In this document: positions 47,264 to 54,791 of the stretch, in pieces | Numbering within the stretch: the stretch's first letter is position 1 | Layout: every line of letters starts with the position of its first letter | Origin: Lachnospiraceae bacterium | Lineage (GTDB): Bacteria; Bacillota; Clostridia; Lachnospirales; Lachnospiraceae | Assembly (NCBI GenBank): GCA_017394885.1 | Contig: JAFPWO010000013.1 | Span: 124,001 to 188,000, forward strand | Length of the DNA: 64,000 nt | Direction of reading: 5' to 3' | Made by a program: the position numbers and the translations under genes | The notes under the pieces: model-generated | Database searches by the model: none | What the model was told of the DNA's origin: nothing | The model's input: only the letters and a program-made list of their open reading frames with translations

Positions 47264-48958
47264 TCAGTGCAGCATTTCCTTCAGGCACAGGCTTAAGGAG
47301 ACGGCGCCGGCGTCCGGCGTTCCCAGGCTCCGTTCTGCCTGCGGTCTGGCACGGCCGACCTTCGGCAGGAGGTCGGCGGTATCCTGCGCGGCCTTCTCCG
47401 CTGTCTTGACCGCTTCCTGCCAGGCGCCGCGAAGGGCCATTCCCGCTTCGGCCAGTTCCGCGAAACGCTCCGTAAACGGAAGCAGCGAATCCAGCATGGT
47501 CTTATCGCCGGCCTTGGCTTTGCCGAGGCGCATCATCGTATCGCCCGCTTCACGCAGCGCTGCCGCGACATCCGAGGCGGTGTAGGCGTCCGCGTCATCG
47601 CCGAGCTTTTCGCCGGCCGCGCAGAGCGCTTCGCCCCAGAGCACGCCGCTGGTCCCGCCCGCTTTGGCAGCCCAGGCCCGGCCGGCCGCTTTCAGCGTGC
47701 TGCCGAGTCCGGCGCCGGCTTCCTGCGCTTCCTGCGCGGCTTCCAATGCGAAGGTGGTGCCCTTGACCATGCCGCGGCCGTGATCGCCGTCGCCGGCCAC
47801 GGAGTCGATCCGTGCCAGTTCCGGTTCGGCTTCACTGATCGCGGCCTTCATGCGGCGAAGGCCTTCCAGCAGCAGCGCAGCTGCCGCCTTCGAAGCTTCC
47901 GAGCCCTGATCAAAGTGAGCGCTTTCGGTTTCCTCCTTCAGCTGGCGGCGTTCGCCGGCAAGCCCTTTGGTGCTGCCCTTCCGGAAGGCCGGCGTATCGG
48001 CCGATGCTTTCCAGAAATGCTCCAGCTCATCGTTCAGGAAGACGATGGAAAGCGCGATGCCGGCCATATCCAGACTGGTTACGAATTCGCCGACCAGCGG
48101 CTCGACCAGCGTGTAGCCCTTCTCTTTCAGCAGCGCGGAGACCGTCTTCCAGACCACGAAAAGCTCTTCATATTTGGTGGATCCGAGGCCGTCCAGGATC
48201 ACGCCGATGCGTTTGCTGTCGTCCGCCGGCGCTTCCGCCAGGATCCGGTCGACCAGAAGCTCCGCGATCTCCGCGGCGGAAAGCAGATCGCTCTCAAAGA
48301 CGCCGGGTTCGCCGTGGATGCCCTGCCCGACTTCCATCTTGCCCTCCGGCACATGGAACATCGGTTCCTTCGCGCCGGGCATCGTGCAGCCCTTAAAGCC
48401 CACGCTCATGGTGCGGACGCGGTCGTTGGCCAGGGAGGTCAGCCGGACGATCTCATCAAAGGGAAGTCCCTCGGCCGCCGAAGCGCCGGCCACCTTAAAG
48501 ACCGTGAAAGTGCCCACGTTCCCGCGGCGCTTTTCGATTTCTTCCGGAACCGCGCTCGCGATATCGTCGGTGATATAAAAGCTCCGGGCGTCGATCCCCT
48601 CCCGGCACAGAATATCCCGGGCGAGGTTGAAATTCATTTTGTCGCCCGCGTAGTTTCCGCCGACGATGAACACGCCGCTGCCGTTTTCCACGGCTCTGGC
48701 CACGTGCAGCACATCGTCCGTGGACGGGGAGGTGAAGATATTGCCGACGACCGTTCCGTCCATAAAGCCTTCGCCGATGATGCCGCAGAAAGCCGGATAA
48801 TGACCGCTGCCGCCGCCGTTGATGACAGCGACTTTGCCCTTCGGGGTCTCGGTCGCCCGGACGACGCCGCCGGGTACCTGCATGATATACTCGCTGAAAG
48901 CGCTTACATAGCCGTCCAGCATGTCCTCACGAAATGTTTTCGGATCGTTATACAGCAT
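47264..48958 (-). CDS. ATP-dependent dihydroxyacetone-type kinase (DhaK-DhaL fusion)
   Basis: The 564-residue protein joins a DhaK domain (residues 1-~330: VINGGGSGHYPAF, GNYAGDKMNF, and GQGIHGEPG, whose histidine binds the ketose covalently) to a DhaL ATP-binding domain (DSVAGDGDHGRGMVKG with the magnesium aspartates, KAGGTSGVLWGEAL). It phosphorylates dihydroxyacetone or a related short ketose such as erythrulose. Neighbours include glycerol kinase, a dehydrogenase, an NHL-repeat protein and a hydrolase, so a polyol or ketotetrose route is likely. ATG 48958 follows GGAGGAG. Confidence 0.92.
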   Translation of the reverse strand: MLYNDPKTFREDMLDGYVSAFSEYIMQVPGGVVRATETPKGKVAVINGGGSGHYPAFCGIIGEGFMDGTVVGNIFTSPSTDDVLHVARAVENGSGVFIVGGNYAGDKMNFNLARDILCREGIDARSFYITDDIASAVPEEIEKRRGNVGTFTVFKVAGASAAEGLPFDEIVRLTSLANDRVRTMSVGFKGCTMPGAKEPMFHVPEGKMEVGQGIHGEPGVFESDLLSAAEIAELLVDRILAEAPADDSKRIGVILDGLGSTKYEELFVVWKTVSALLKEKGYTLVEPLVGEFVTSLDMAGIALSIVFLNDELEHFWKASADTPAFRKGSTKGLAGERRQLKEETESAHFDQGSEASKAAAALLLEGLRRMKAAISEAEPELARIDSVAGDGDHGRGMVKGTTFALEAAQEAQEAGAGLGSTLKAAGRAWAAKAGGTSGVLWGEALCAAGEKLGDDADAYTASDVAAALREAGDTMMRLGKAKAGDKTMLDSLLPFTERFAELAEAGMALRGAWQEAVKTAEKAAQDTADLLPKVGRARPQAERSLGTPDAGAVSLSLCLKEMLH

Positions 48959-48998
48959 GATGATCTCCTCCTGACTGCTGTTTCTTTTCAGTGAATTA

Positions 48999-50024
48999 TC
49001 AGTATCTGCGGAACCGCAGGATATTGCCGACCTTCCGCAGGCCGCGGATCGAACTGAGTACAATATCGCCTTCCGGGCTCAGGCAGATGCTGTGGAACGC
49101 GAACATATTTAGGCCGGGGAAGCCGAAGTGCGCCACTTCCTCCAGGGTGTCGATATCCAGGATCGCCAGCTCGCCGCTGAGCTGTCCCAGATAGACGTAG
49201 CGGTCGTCGCTGCAGGTGCTGGCCTGGCGGATATAGCCGCTGATCAGCGCCAGCTGGCGGCCTTCCGTATCATACACGTGCACGCGGTGGTTCTCCCGGT
49301 CGGAGACCCAGACGCGGTCGTACTTATCGATATTCACCCAGTGCGGCAGATAGAAATCCTCCGGATCCGTCCGGCCGGGGCCGCCCCAGCTCTTCACGTA
49401 GTTTCCGTCCTTATCGAATTTATGCACGCCGCAGTTGCCGTAGCCGTCCGCCGCGAAAAACTCGCCGGTTGACGCCTGCTGCATGCAGCAGGGCCGGTTG
49501 AACGGGCCGGCCAGGCGCACGATCGAATCCTGCTCGTAGTAGAAGGACGTATTGTTGATCAGATTTCTCTTCTGCTCTTCTTCGGATATCTTTCCGGCAG
49601 CCACCAGCTTGGTGTAGGCGTCGACGTCGTAGCCGGTATCGGAAGGAACGCCCGTCGTCCCGAAGACGCGGATCAGATTGCCCTGCCCGTCAATCTCCTG
49701 GATCGTATGCAGCTTATTCCCCGAATCAGCCACCAGAAAGGTGCCTTCCTTCGTACGGCCGAGAGAATGCGGCCGGTCAAAGAGGCCCTGCCCGAACGTC
49801 CGGACAAAGTTGCCGTCGCGGTCAAATACACAGATCGGATAGTCCAGGCTGGAGGTGGTCACATACAGGTCTTCTCCCACAAAGTCGGCGCAGAGGCAGT
49901 CATAGCCTTTTGCGTCTTCCGGCCATTTGATCCAGTCGGCGTCGACCGAAAAGCGAAAATCACCGGACTCAAAGAACACACCGGATTTGGCAAAGCGGGC
50001 GGGATCCGCCGTTATCATTTTCAT
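48999..50024 (-). CDS. NHL-repeat beta-propeller protein
   Basis: A 341-residue protein built of NHL-type propeller blades (CVFDRDGNFVRTFGQGLFDRPHSLG, HKFDKDGNYVKSWGGPG, VHVYDTEGRQLALISGY), about six blades. No signal peptide is visible, so it is probably cytoplasmic. NHL proteins of this kind may act as lactonases or binding scaffolds; I cannot assign a reaction. Three closely spaced ATGs (50027, 50024, 50018) follow AGGAGGG; 50024 has the best spacing. It lies between the hydrolase and the DhaKL kinase, probably in one operon. Confidence 0.8.
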   Translation of the reverse strand: MKMITADPARFAKSGVFFESGDFRFSVDADWIKWPEDAKGYDCLCADFVGEDLYVTTSSLDYPICVFDRDGNFVRTFGQGLFDRPHSLGRTKEGTFLVADSGNKLHTIQEIDGQGNLIRVFGTTGVPSDTGYDVDAYTKLVAAGKISEEEQKRNLINNTSFYYEQDSIVRLAGPFNRPCCMQQASTGEFFAADGYGNCGVHKFDKDGNYVKSWGGPGRTDPEDFYLPHWVNIDKYDRVWVSDRENHRVHVYDTEGRQLALISGYIRQASTCSDDRYVYLGQLSGELAILDIDTLEEVAHFGFPGLNMFAFHSICLSPEGDIVLSSIRGLRKVGNILRFRRY

Positions 50025-50039
50025 CATCGCCCTCCTTAT

Positions 50040-50783
50040 TCAGCCGTATACTTTTCTTTCAAACACACCGACCTCATGGCTCGGCAGAAGCTTCGCGCCG
50101 GCCGCGGCGATCTTCTCGCAGCTCGCATGCCAGATCTCATCATCGAAACTGATGCTGTTGGGGATGCGCTTTTCGAAGGATTCCCACTGCGCTACGGTAT
50201 CGCCGGTCAGGATGTATTTTCCTTCCGCGGTATCCACCAGCACGCACTGGCTGCCGCGGGAGTGCCCCGGCGTCAGGATCACGTCGATGCCTTCGCGGAT
50301 CGGGACGTCGCCGTCCACGATCACGAATTTGCCGACTCCGTCCAGCCACTCGATGCGTCCGCAGTTTTCGCCCAGCATGTACAGGCGGTAGTCTTCTTTT
50401 TCCGGCGCCAGTGCATAGAGGATCTCCTTCTGCTGCACATAGATCTTCTCCAGCGAAGGCAGCAGGCGCAGGTTGCAGGCGTGATCATAATGCAGATGCG
50501 TCAGGATGCAGGTTTTAATTTCCTCCGGATCCACCCCGGCCAGGCGCAGCGCGTCCAGGAGATCCGGCGCGTCGTCCATGGCCCGGTACGGAAGCTGCTG
50601 CTCCCGGATATCTTTCTGAGACATCAGCCCGGAATCCACCAGGATCGGCTCTCTCTTTTCATCCCGCAGCACAAAACAGGAATACACCACTTTCAGCGGA
50701 ACGCCGTGCGGAGTCCCCTTCAGACTGTCGCCTTTATCGAGATCCACGGAGCCGAGGAAGATCGGCGTGATGGTATAGTTCAT
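50040..50783 (-). CDS. Metallo-beta-lactamase-fold hydrolase (lactonase-like)
   Basis: The 247-residue protein has the zinc motif THLHYDHACNLRLLP (HxHxDH), VDSGLMSQ, LTPGHSRGSQCVLV (third-site histidine) and YILTGDTVAQWE with an aspartate ligand, as in AHL-lactonase-type hydrolases. In this catabolic setting it may open a sugar or polyol lactone. I start at ATG 50783 (MNYTITPIF), after AGGAG. The frame extends upstream into the integrated element but no homology supports that. It is the gene immediately beside the element's left end. Confidence 0.85.
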   Translation of the reverse strand: MNYTITPIFLGSVDLDKGDSLKGTPHGVPLKVVYSCFVLRDEKREPILVDSGLMSQKDIREQQLPYRAMDDAPDLLDALRLAGVDPEEIKTCILTHLHYDHACNLRLLPSLEKIYVQQKEILYALAPEKEDYRLYMLGENCGRIEWLDGVGKFVIVDGDVPIREGIDVILTPGHSRGSQCVLVDTAEGKYILTGDTVAQWESFEKRIPNSISFDDEIWHASCEKIAAAGAKLLPSHEVGVFERKVYG

Positions 50784-50813
50784 AATCTGTTTCTCCTTTA
50801 TTGCTTTATGTAA

Positions 50814-50960
50814 AACGTACAAAACCGGATTCGTATCGGATCGAACGTCCGGCATACGGCCGACGCGAATCCAAAGAACACTTTTGACATTGAGGCATTC
50901 CTGGAACATCGGGCGAAGGTGAAACTGAACGACGAGTATGAAGTGATTGACGCAGGGTGA
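50814..50960 (+). pseudogene. C-terminal remnant of an element gene
   Basis: An open plus-strand frame of 48 codons without ribosome site or start ends at TGA 50958. It reads ...NTFDIEAFLEHRAKVKLN DEYEVIDAG and looks like the tail of a larger cut-off protein. I cannot name the family. It sits at the left edge of the element, about 30 bp from the hydrolase start codon, so the left boundary lies between 50,797 and 50,820. From 50,961 to the excisionase gene I see no other feature. Confidence 0.45.
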
Positions 50961-51062
50961 CGTAACGGTCACTCTGTCGTCATCCTTGGGAGCGCCTTTC
51001 CGCTTGGATATACTCATTGTGCCGGCATTATTACCGGACAATACATAGAGAGGTACTGAGCG

Positions 51063-51296
51063 ATGGAAAAACTATTCACAAGGAAAGAAGCTGCAAGCCT
51101 TCTTCACATCAGCATTAAAACGCTGGACGCGGCCAGGGAAAGCGGACTGTTATCGTATATCCAGTATACGGAAAACGGCAGTGTATTCTTTACGGAACAG
51201 ATGCTGCAGGAGTACATGGCACGATCAGTACATAGGGCAAGGCCGATCGAGACCAGATATACCTATCGTAATCCCAGGAATAGGTCGAGGTATTAA
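51063..51296 (+). CDS. Excisionase-like small DNA-binding protein
   Basis: The 77-residue protein has a MerR/excisionase-type helix-turn-helix: FTRKEAASLLHISIKTLDAARESGLLSYIQY, followed by a wing and a basic tail (RNPRNRSRY). Excisionases assist integrase-mediated excision. It has an AGAGG site about ten bases before ATG and lies upstream of an integrase gene on the same strand, as in integrative elements. The tail may be frayed, since the frame runs into a GGCGGC hairpin region. Confidence 0.75.
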   Translation: MEKLFTRKEAASLLHISIKTLDAARESGLLSYIQYTENGSVFFTEQMLQEYMARSVHRARPIETRYTYRNPRNRSRY

Positions 51297-51340
51297 TGCG
51301 GATACGGGGCGGCTATTAGGCCGCCTTGCATTGATTTTCC

Positions 51341-51369
51341 TTGAGAATACAAGGGAAACCGAGTATAAT
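51341..51369 (+). promoter_or_regulatory. Promoter of the AT-rich element gene
   Basis: TTGAGA (51341-51346), a 17-bp spacer and TATAAT (51364-51369). The leader carries AAATCAGGGTTT at about 51,384 and a GGGGGATG ribosome site before ATG 51424. Confidence 0.75.
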
Positions 51370-51423
51370 ACTGTCAGCAACAAATCAGGGTTTAGCGCAT
51401 CAATTCATCAAGGGGGATGAGCT

Positions 51424-52071
51424 ATGGAATACGTCGAGTCGGCTGACTACAAAATGTGGTTCTTAGTCTCGCCATCAGAACTTGAAAAAATATTGTCAGG
51501 ATTTCACCTTGTGATTTACAACAAAGGCGTTGAAAGGAGTTATACAGAGAGTAGTTTCAATGAATACATTCATTCATATAGGAAGTTGTATAACTTCCTA
51601 TGCTCTGGACAGAAAGCAGAATGGAAAACAGATTACAATTTATTCGAGTTGGAAATAGGAATCACAACGCATTTACATAACATTACCTATAAACCAGATT
51701 CTCATCTTTCTGTACCCAGTTTTATTGAACCATGTGTAACAATGGGTGCGTTCTGTGTAATTCCCTATGGCAATTCACCGATAACAAAAGGGTGGGCACT
51801 CAATCAGTTTCCGGAAAATACAATTGGGCTTGTGATTCGATTCCCCTCGAAGATTTGGCTTTATGATAGTAAAGATGAGAAAAAGGCGAATGAGTTGGAT
51901 GATTATGAAACATGGATCGAATTGAAAAAACGGATTAGGAATATCACAGCTCCATTGAAAATTAAAAACAGCGGCAAGGAATACAATCCACATATTCGAA
52001 TTTCAGAGCAAGCAAAAAGAGATTTACAATGCTTTTATGTAATACGATCACTTGGTCTTGAAGTCATATGA
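51424..52071 (+). CDS. Unknown AT-rich cargo protein
   Basis: I do not recognise this 215-residue protein. It has no signal peptide or membrane helix, many aromatic residues, and segments such as YKMWFLVSPSELEKILSGF, FELEIGITTHLHNITY and ERSYTESSFNEYIHSYRKLYNFL. Its base composition (by eye about 35-40% GC in parts) is far below that of the flanking genome, which points to recent transfer. It has a good promoter and ribosome site and is intact. Given its place between excisionase and integrase, it is cargo of the element; a defence or immunity role is only a guess. Confidence 0.7.
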   Translation: MEYVESADYKMWFLVSPSELEKILSGFHLVIYNKGVERSYTESSFNEYIHSYRKLYNFLCSGQKAEWKTDYNLFELEIGITTHLHNITYKPDSHLSVPSFIEPCVTMGAFCVIPYGNSPITKGWALNQFPENTIGLVIRFPSKIWLYDSKDEKKANELDDYETWIELKKRIRNITAPLKIKNSGKEYNPHIRISEQAKRDLQCFYVIRSLGLEVI

Positions 52072-52098
52072 TTAGCATAAAAACACCGTGGATAATTC

Positions 52099-53148
52099 TT
52101 GTTTGTTGGAGAAGAACTCGACTGGATGTTGACCGATTGTAACGTTTTTCTTTCTTTTTCGAGTACCGGGGTCATCAGGGAGATTCACAAGATTCTCAGA
52201 AGCTGCTTTACCCAGGCAATGAAGTGGGAGCTGATGGAAAAGAATCCGGCATCGCTTGCGACCGTTCCCAAACATGAGAAACATGCCAGGGAGATCTGGA
52301 CAGCTGAAACTCTTTTCCACGCCATTGAACTCTGTGATGACGAACGTTTGAAGCTCGCCCTGAATCTTGCGTTTTCCTGTTCGTTGCGAAAAGGCGAGCT
52401 GCTTGGTTTGACTTGGGACTGTGTTGATATTACGGATGAATCCGTCGCAAATGGAAGTGCAAGCATTACCATCAATAAGGAGCTCCAGAGAGTATCAAAA
52501 GCTGCCGCCGAGGCTGTTGAGAACAAGAATATCATTCTCACTTTTCCGTCTAAATCGTCTCAGACTAAAACGCTGCTGGTACTCAAGTCTCCGAAGACAT
52601 ATAGCAGCATAAGGAAAGTCTTCCTTCCTCTGACCGTGGCGGAAATGCTGAAGGCCTGGAAATCACAACAGGATTATGAGAAAGAAGCTCTTGGAAGCGA
52701 GTATCAGGATTATAACCTTGTATTAGCCGGTCCCTTGGGGCTTCCGACAGAATCATCCACGATTACCGACGGCTTTAAGCGCCTGATTAAGGAGAATGAT
52801 CTGCCTGAAGTAGTATTCCACAGTCTTCGTCACTCCAGCATTACTTACAAACTCAAATTAAACGGCGGTGATGTGAAAGCGGTCCAGGGCGACTCCGGAC
52901 ATGCACAGGCTTCCATGGTTACTGAGGTGTACTCTCACATTCTGGATGATGACCGGAAAAAGAATGCTGCTCTGTTTGAAAAGGCTTTCTATTCCGGAAA
53001 AGGTTCAGATGGTACTGGCAGTGATGTTGAAGAACACAACAGCACACCGGAAAGGCCTTCAAGCGATATGGAAACGTTAATGAAGCTCTTGGGGAACCCG
53101 GAGACAGCTGCTCTTCTAAAGGCTCTTGCAAAAGCCATGGACAAGTGA
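52099..53148 (+). pseudogene. Tyrosine-family site-specific integrase, 5'-truncated
   Basis: From about residue 25 the 349-residue frame matches a tyrosine recombinase: the end of the core-binding domain (REIHKILRSCFTQAMKWELMEKNP), then the catalytic domain with SLRKGELLGL (first arginine), VVFHSLRHSSITYKL (H-x-x-R) and GDSGHAQASMVTEVYSHIL (His and nucleophile tyrosine). The N-terminal arm-binding domain and half the core-binding domain are missing; the first 22 residues look unrelated and no ribosome site precedes them. The active-site residues are intact but the protein is probably unable to integrate DNA. Confidence 0.8.
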
Positions 53149-53171
53149 TTCCTTTTCTCTCCACAAATAGC

Positions 53172-53212
53172 GTGGGTGTCTCTGACGTGTAACGCAGATG
53201 CACCCATTTTTT
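53172..53212 (+). terminator. Terminator after the integrase
   Basis: TGGGTG (53173-53178) with TCTCTG pairs with CGCAGA/CACCCA (to 53206), followed by TTTTTT. Confidence 0.7.
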
Positions 53213-53522
53213 ATGAACTTTACATAGAGCTTCGAGCGCAGATATGCTAATAAGACGTTAGCAAAAAAACAGGATTCTGCTAATGGCTGCTAATCAATGC
53301 CTACAGAAAGACTGAGAACTGAATGAGCTACCTCATGAAATCCGGTTTGAAAGTTGAAAATCTGGGCTACTCCTCCTGTCTGACGCCTGGCAGGGAACCC
53401 AAAACACCCATGCATATACCCAAAAATCCTGTGAAGGTATGCAGTGCACTTCCCGCCATTTTTAGTTCGGACGAAAAAAGAGCAGGAATAATGCAATAAG
53501 ACACAGTTTAGTAAAAAGTCTG
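53213..53522. other. Integrase-side intergenic region with TGCTAAT repeats and a small frame
   Basis: This 310-base stretch holds three direct TGCTAAT copies (53245-53251, 53278-53284, 53288-53294) and an inverted TTAGCA (53258-53263), as expected for recombinase-binding arm sites. A 58-codon plus-strand frame runs from ATG 53323 to TAA 53499 (starting MSYLMKSGLKVENLG) without clear ribosome site. I count it as possible but unproven. Confidence 0.4.
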
Positions 53523-53531
53523 TGCTATACT
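53523..53531 (+). promoter_or_regulatory. Extended -10 promoter of the DUF5655 gene
   Basis: TGC-TATACT, an extended -10 element, lies 60 bases before the GTG start. No good -35 hexamer is seen. The leader contains AAATCGGGATTT at about 53,561-53,573. Confidence 0.5.
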
Positions 53532-53590
53532 AGGCACGTGTCGGGAGTCGAAGACGCCGACAAATCGGGATTTGCAGAGGTGAAATCATA

Positions 53591-53968
53591 GTGGATACTG
53601 ATACATTGCTGTTTTTTGATAAGAATCCGTCGGCGTTTCCGTTATATGAAGTATTAGAAACCAAAATCTATGCGTTGTTTCCTGCAGCAAAAAAGAGGGT
53701 GCAGAAGACACAGATCTCCTTTTCAAACAGGCATATATTCGCTTGCGTGTCCTTTGCGCGGGTAAAAAAGAAAGCGGAGCTTCCATGTCCCTATCTTGTA
53801 GTCACATTGGGACTGCCCTACCCGTTGGATTCTGATAGGGTCGCGGTAAAAACAGAGCCGTATCCCGGAAGATGGACAACTCACATTGTCATTGGAACTG
53901 CGGATGAGATTGATGATGAGCTTTTCTCATGGATTCATCAGGCGTATGTGTTTTCGGAGATAAAGTAA
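53591..53968 (+). CDS. DUF5655-like small protein
   Basis: This 125-residue protein has an FPLYEVLETKIYALFP start, KTQISFSNRHIFACVSFARV and a C-terminal TTHIVIGTADEIDDELFSWIHQAY, the pattern of DUF5655 (a small alpha/beta domain thought to act like the MmcQ/YjbR or thermolabile transport domains). Function unknown. It starts at GTG 53591, with GAGGTG upstream. It shares the leader AAATCGGGATTTG with the next gene, suggesting common control. Confidence 0.65.
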   Translation: MDTDTLLFFDKNPSAFPLYEVLETKIYALFPAAKKRVQKTQISFSNRHIFACVSFARVKKKAELPCPYLVVTLGLPYPLDSDRVAVKTEPYPGRWTTHIVIGTADEIDDELFSWIHQAYVFSEIK

Positions 53969-54033
53969 GCTGTCAGATTCCAGTTTGTTGGGATAAATAG
54001 AGGCCGTGAAATCGGGATTTGGAGAGATGCCCT

Positions 54034-54453
54034 ATGGAAACGAAAACAATCCGCGAGTGCATAGATGCCTACGCAAAAGAAAAATATGATATCGATCCGG
54101 AGATTCTTCCGTTTTCTCATGAGGTCTATGAGATCTACCGTCATACGGAAACCGGCAAGTGGTTTGCTGTATTCATCGTAAAAGAGCGTAGCGAGTTCGG
54201 TATGGATGGGGATGGGGCAACTGAGATTCTATGTTTCAAGCCTAAGGATCGTTTTTTTGCCGATTTTTTGATGCAGCAGCCGGGTTATCTGCGAGGATAT
54301 CCCAGCAGCAGGTGGAATTGGGTGTCTGTGGTGCTTGACGGCACTGTTCCGTTTGAAGATATCTGCAGATGGCTTGATGAGAGCTATCTGGCAACAAAAT
54401 CGAAAACAGGAAATTTAAAGACACCTCTGCCGAAAAGGCAAATTTCCGAGTAA
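54034..54453 (+). CDS. MmcQ/YjbR-family protein
   Basis: The 139-residue protein ends with the family hallmark WNWVSVVLDGTVPFEDICRWLDESY after a beta-sheet core (TGKWFAVFIV, ILCFKPKDRFFADFLMQQPGYLRGY). MmcQ/YjbR proteins have a double-wing DNA-binding-like fold, but their role is unknown. I start at ATG 54034, nine bases after GGAGAG. It is the last gene of the element and is preceded by the leader AAATCGGGATTTGGAGAG. Confidence 0.78.
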   Translation: METKTIRECIDAYAKEKYDIDPEILPFSHEVYEIYRHTETGKWFAVFIVKERSEFGMDGDGATEILCFKPKDRFFADFLMQQPGYLRGYPSSRWNWVSVVLDGTVPFEDICRWLDESYLATKSKTGNLKTPLPKRQISE

Positions 54454-54730
54454 TCAGCAACTTCCCGTTTGTCTAACTCAGGGATGTAGTGCAAAACGAC
54501 ATTATTCTTCTACCCACCGATTTTAGCAATATCTAATATTTCTGCTAATCGAAACAGCGAGACTCAGCCGATCACAAAGCAACTTGATTAGACAGAAAAA
54601 GTCTCAGAACCCGCATAAAACAAGGCTTTTCGAGACTCAGCGGAACTTAAGGGGCGGAAGGTGCACTTCCGCGAAATTCGCTCCTAATTATGGTTTTATG
54701 ATAGTATTTTTTTCAAAAGCCGTCCAACAG
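54454..54730. other. Right flank of the element, non-coding
   Basis: A 277-base AT-rich stretch without a supported gene. It contains TTAGCA (54523-54528) and TGCTAAT (54543-54549), matching the motif beside the integrase gene, an 11-base direct repeat CGAGACTCAGC (54558-54568 and 54631-54641), and a GCGGAAG/CTTCCGC hairpin near 54,655-54,673. It probably holds the right attachment end. The exact boundary cannot be set because no clear duplication of the left end is seen. Confidence 0.45.
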
Positions 54731-54778
54731 AAAAAACGGGCTTCATTTACAACCAAATGGTTGTAAATGAAGCCCGTT
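54731..54778 (-). terminator. Strong terminator of the Ldh2-type dehydrogenase gene
   Basis: Two perfect 20-bp arms (54735-54754 and 54759-54778; AACGGGCTTC... and its complement) surround a four-base loop, followed on the minus strand by TTTTTT. It ends the glpK-dehydrogenase transcript before the element. Confidence 0.9.
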
Positions 54779-54791
54779 CGCTTAGGAATCT

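Noticed and set aside
53290..53496. 68-codon minus-strand frame in the integrase-side spacer
   Set aside because: No ribosome site and it overlaps the repeat cluster; the plus-strand frame in the same place looks no worse, so neither is called a gene with confidence.
50797..54730. Prophage
   Set aside because: No capsid, terminase, portal or lysis genes; only recombination genes and small cargo.
54584..54766. 60-codon plus-strand frame at the element's right end
   Set aside because: It crosses a strong 20-bp-arm terminator and lacks a ribosome site; composition is that of non-coding DNA.
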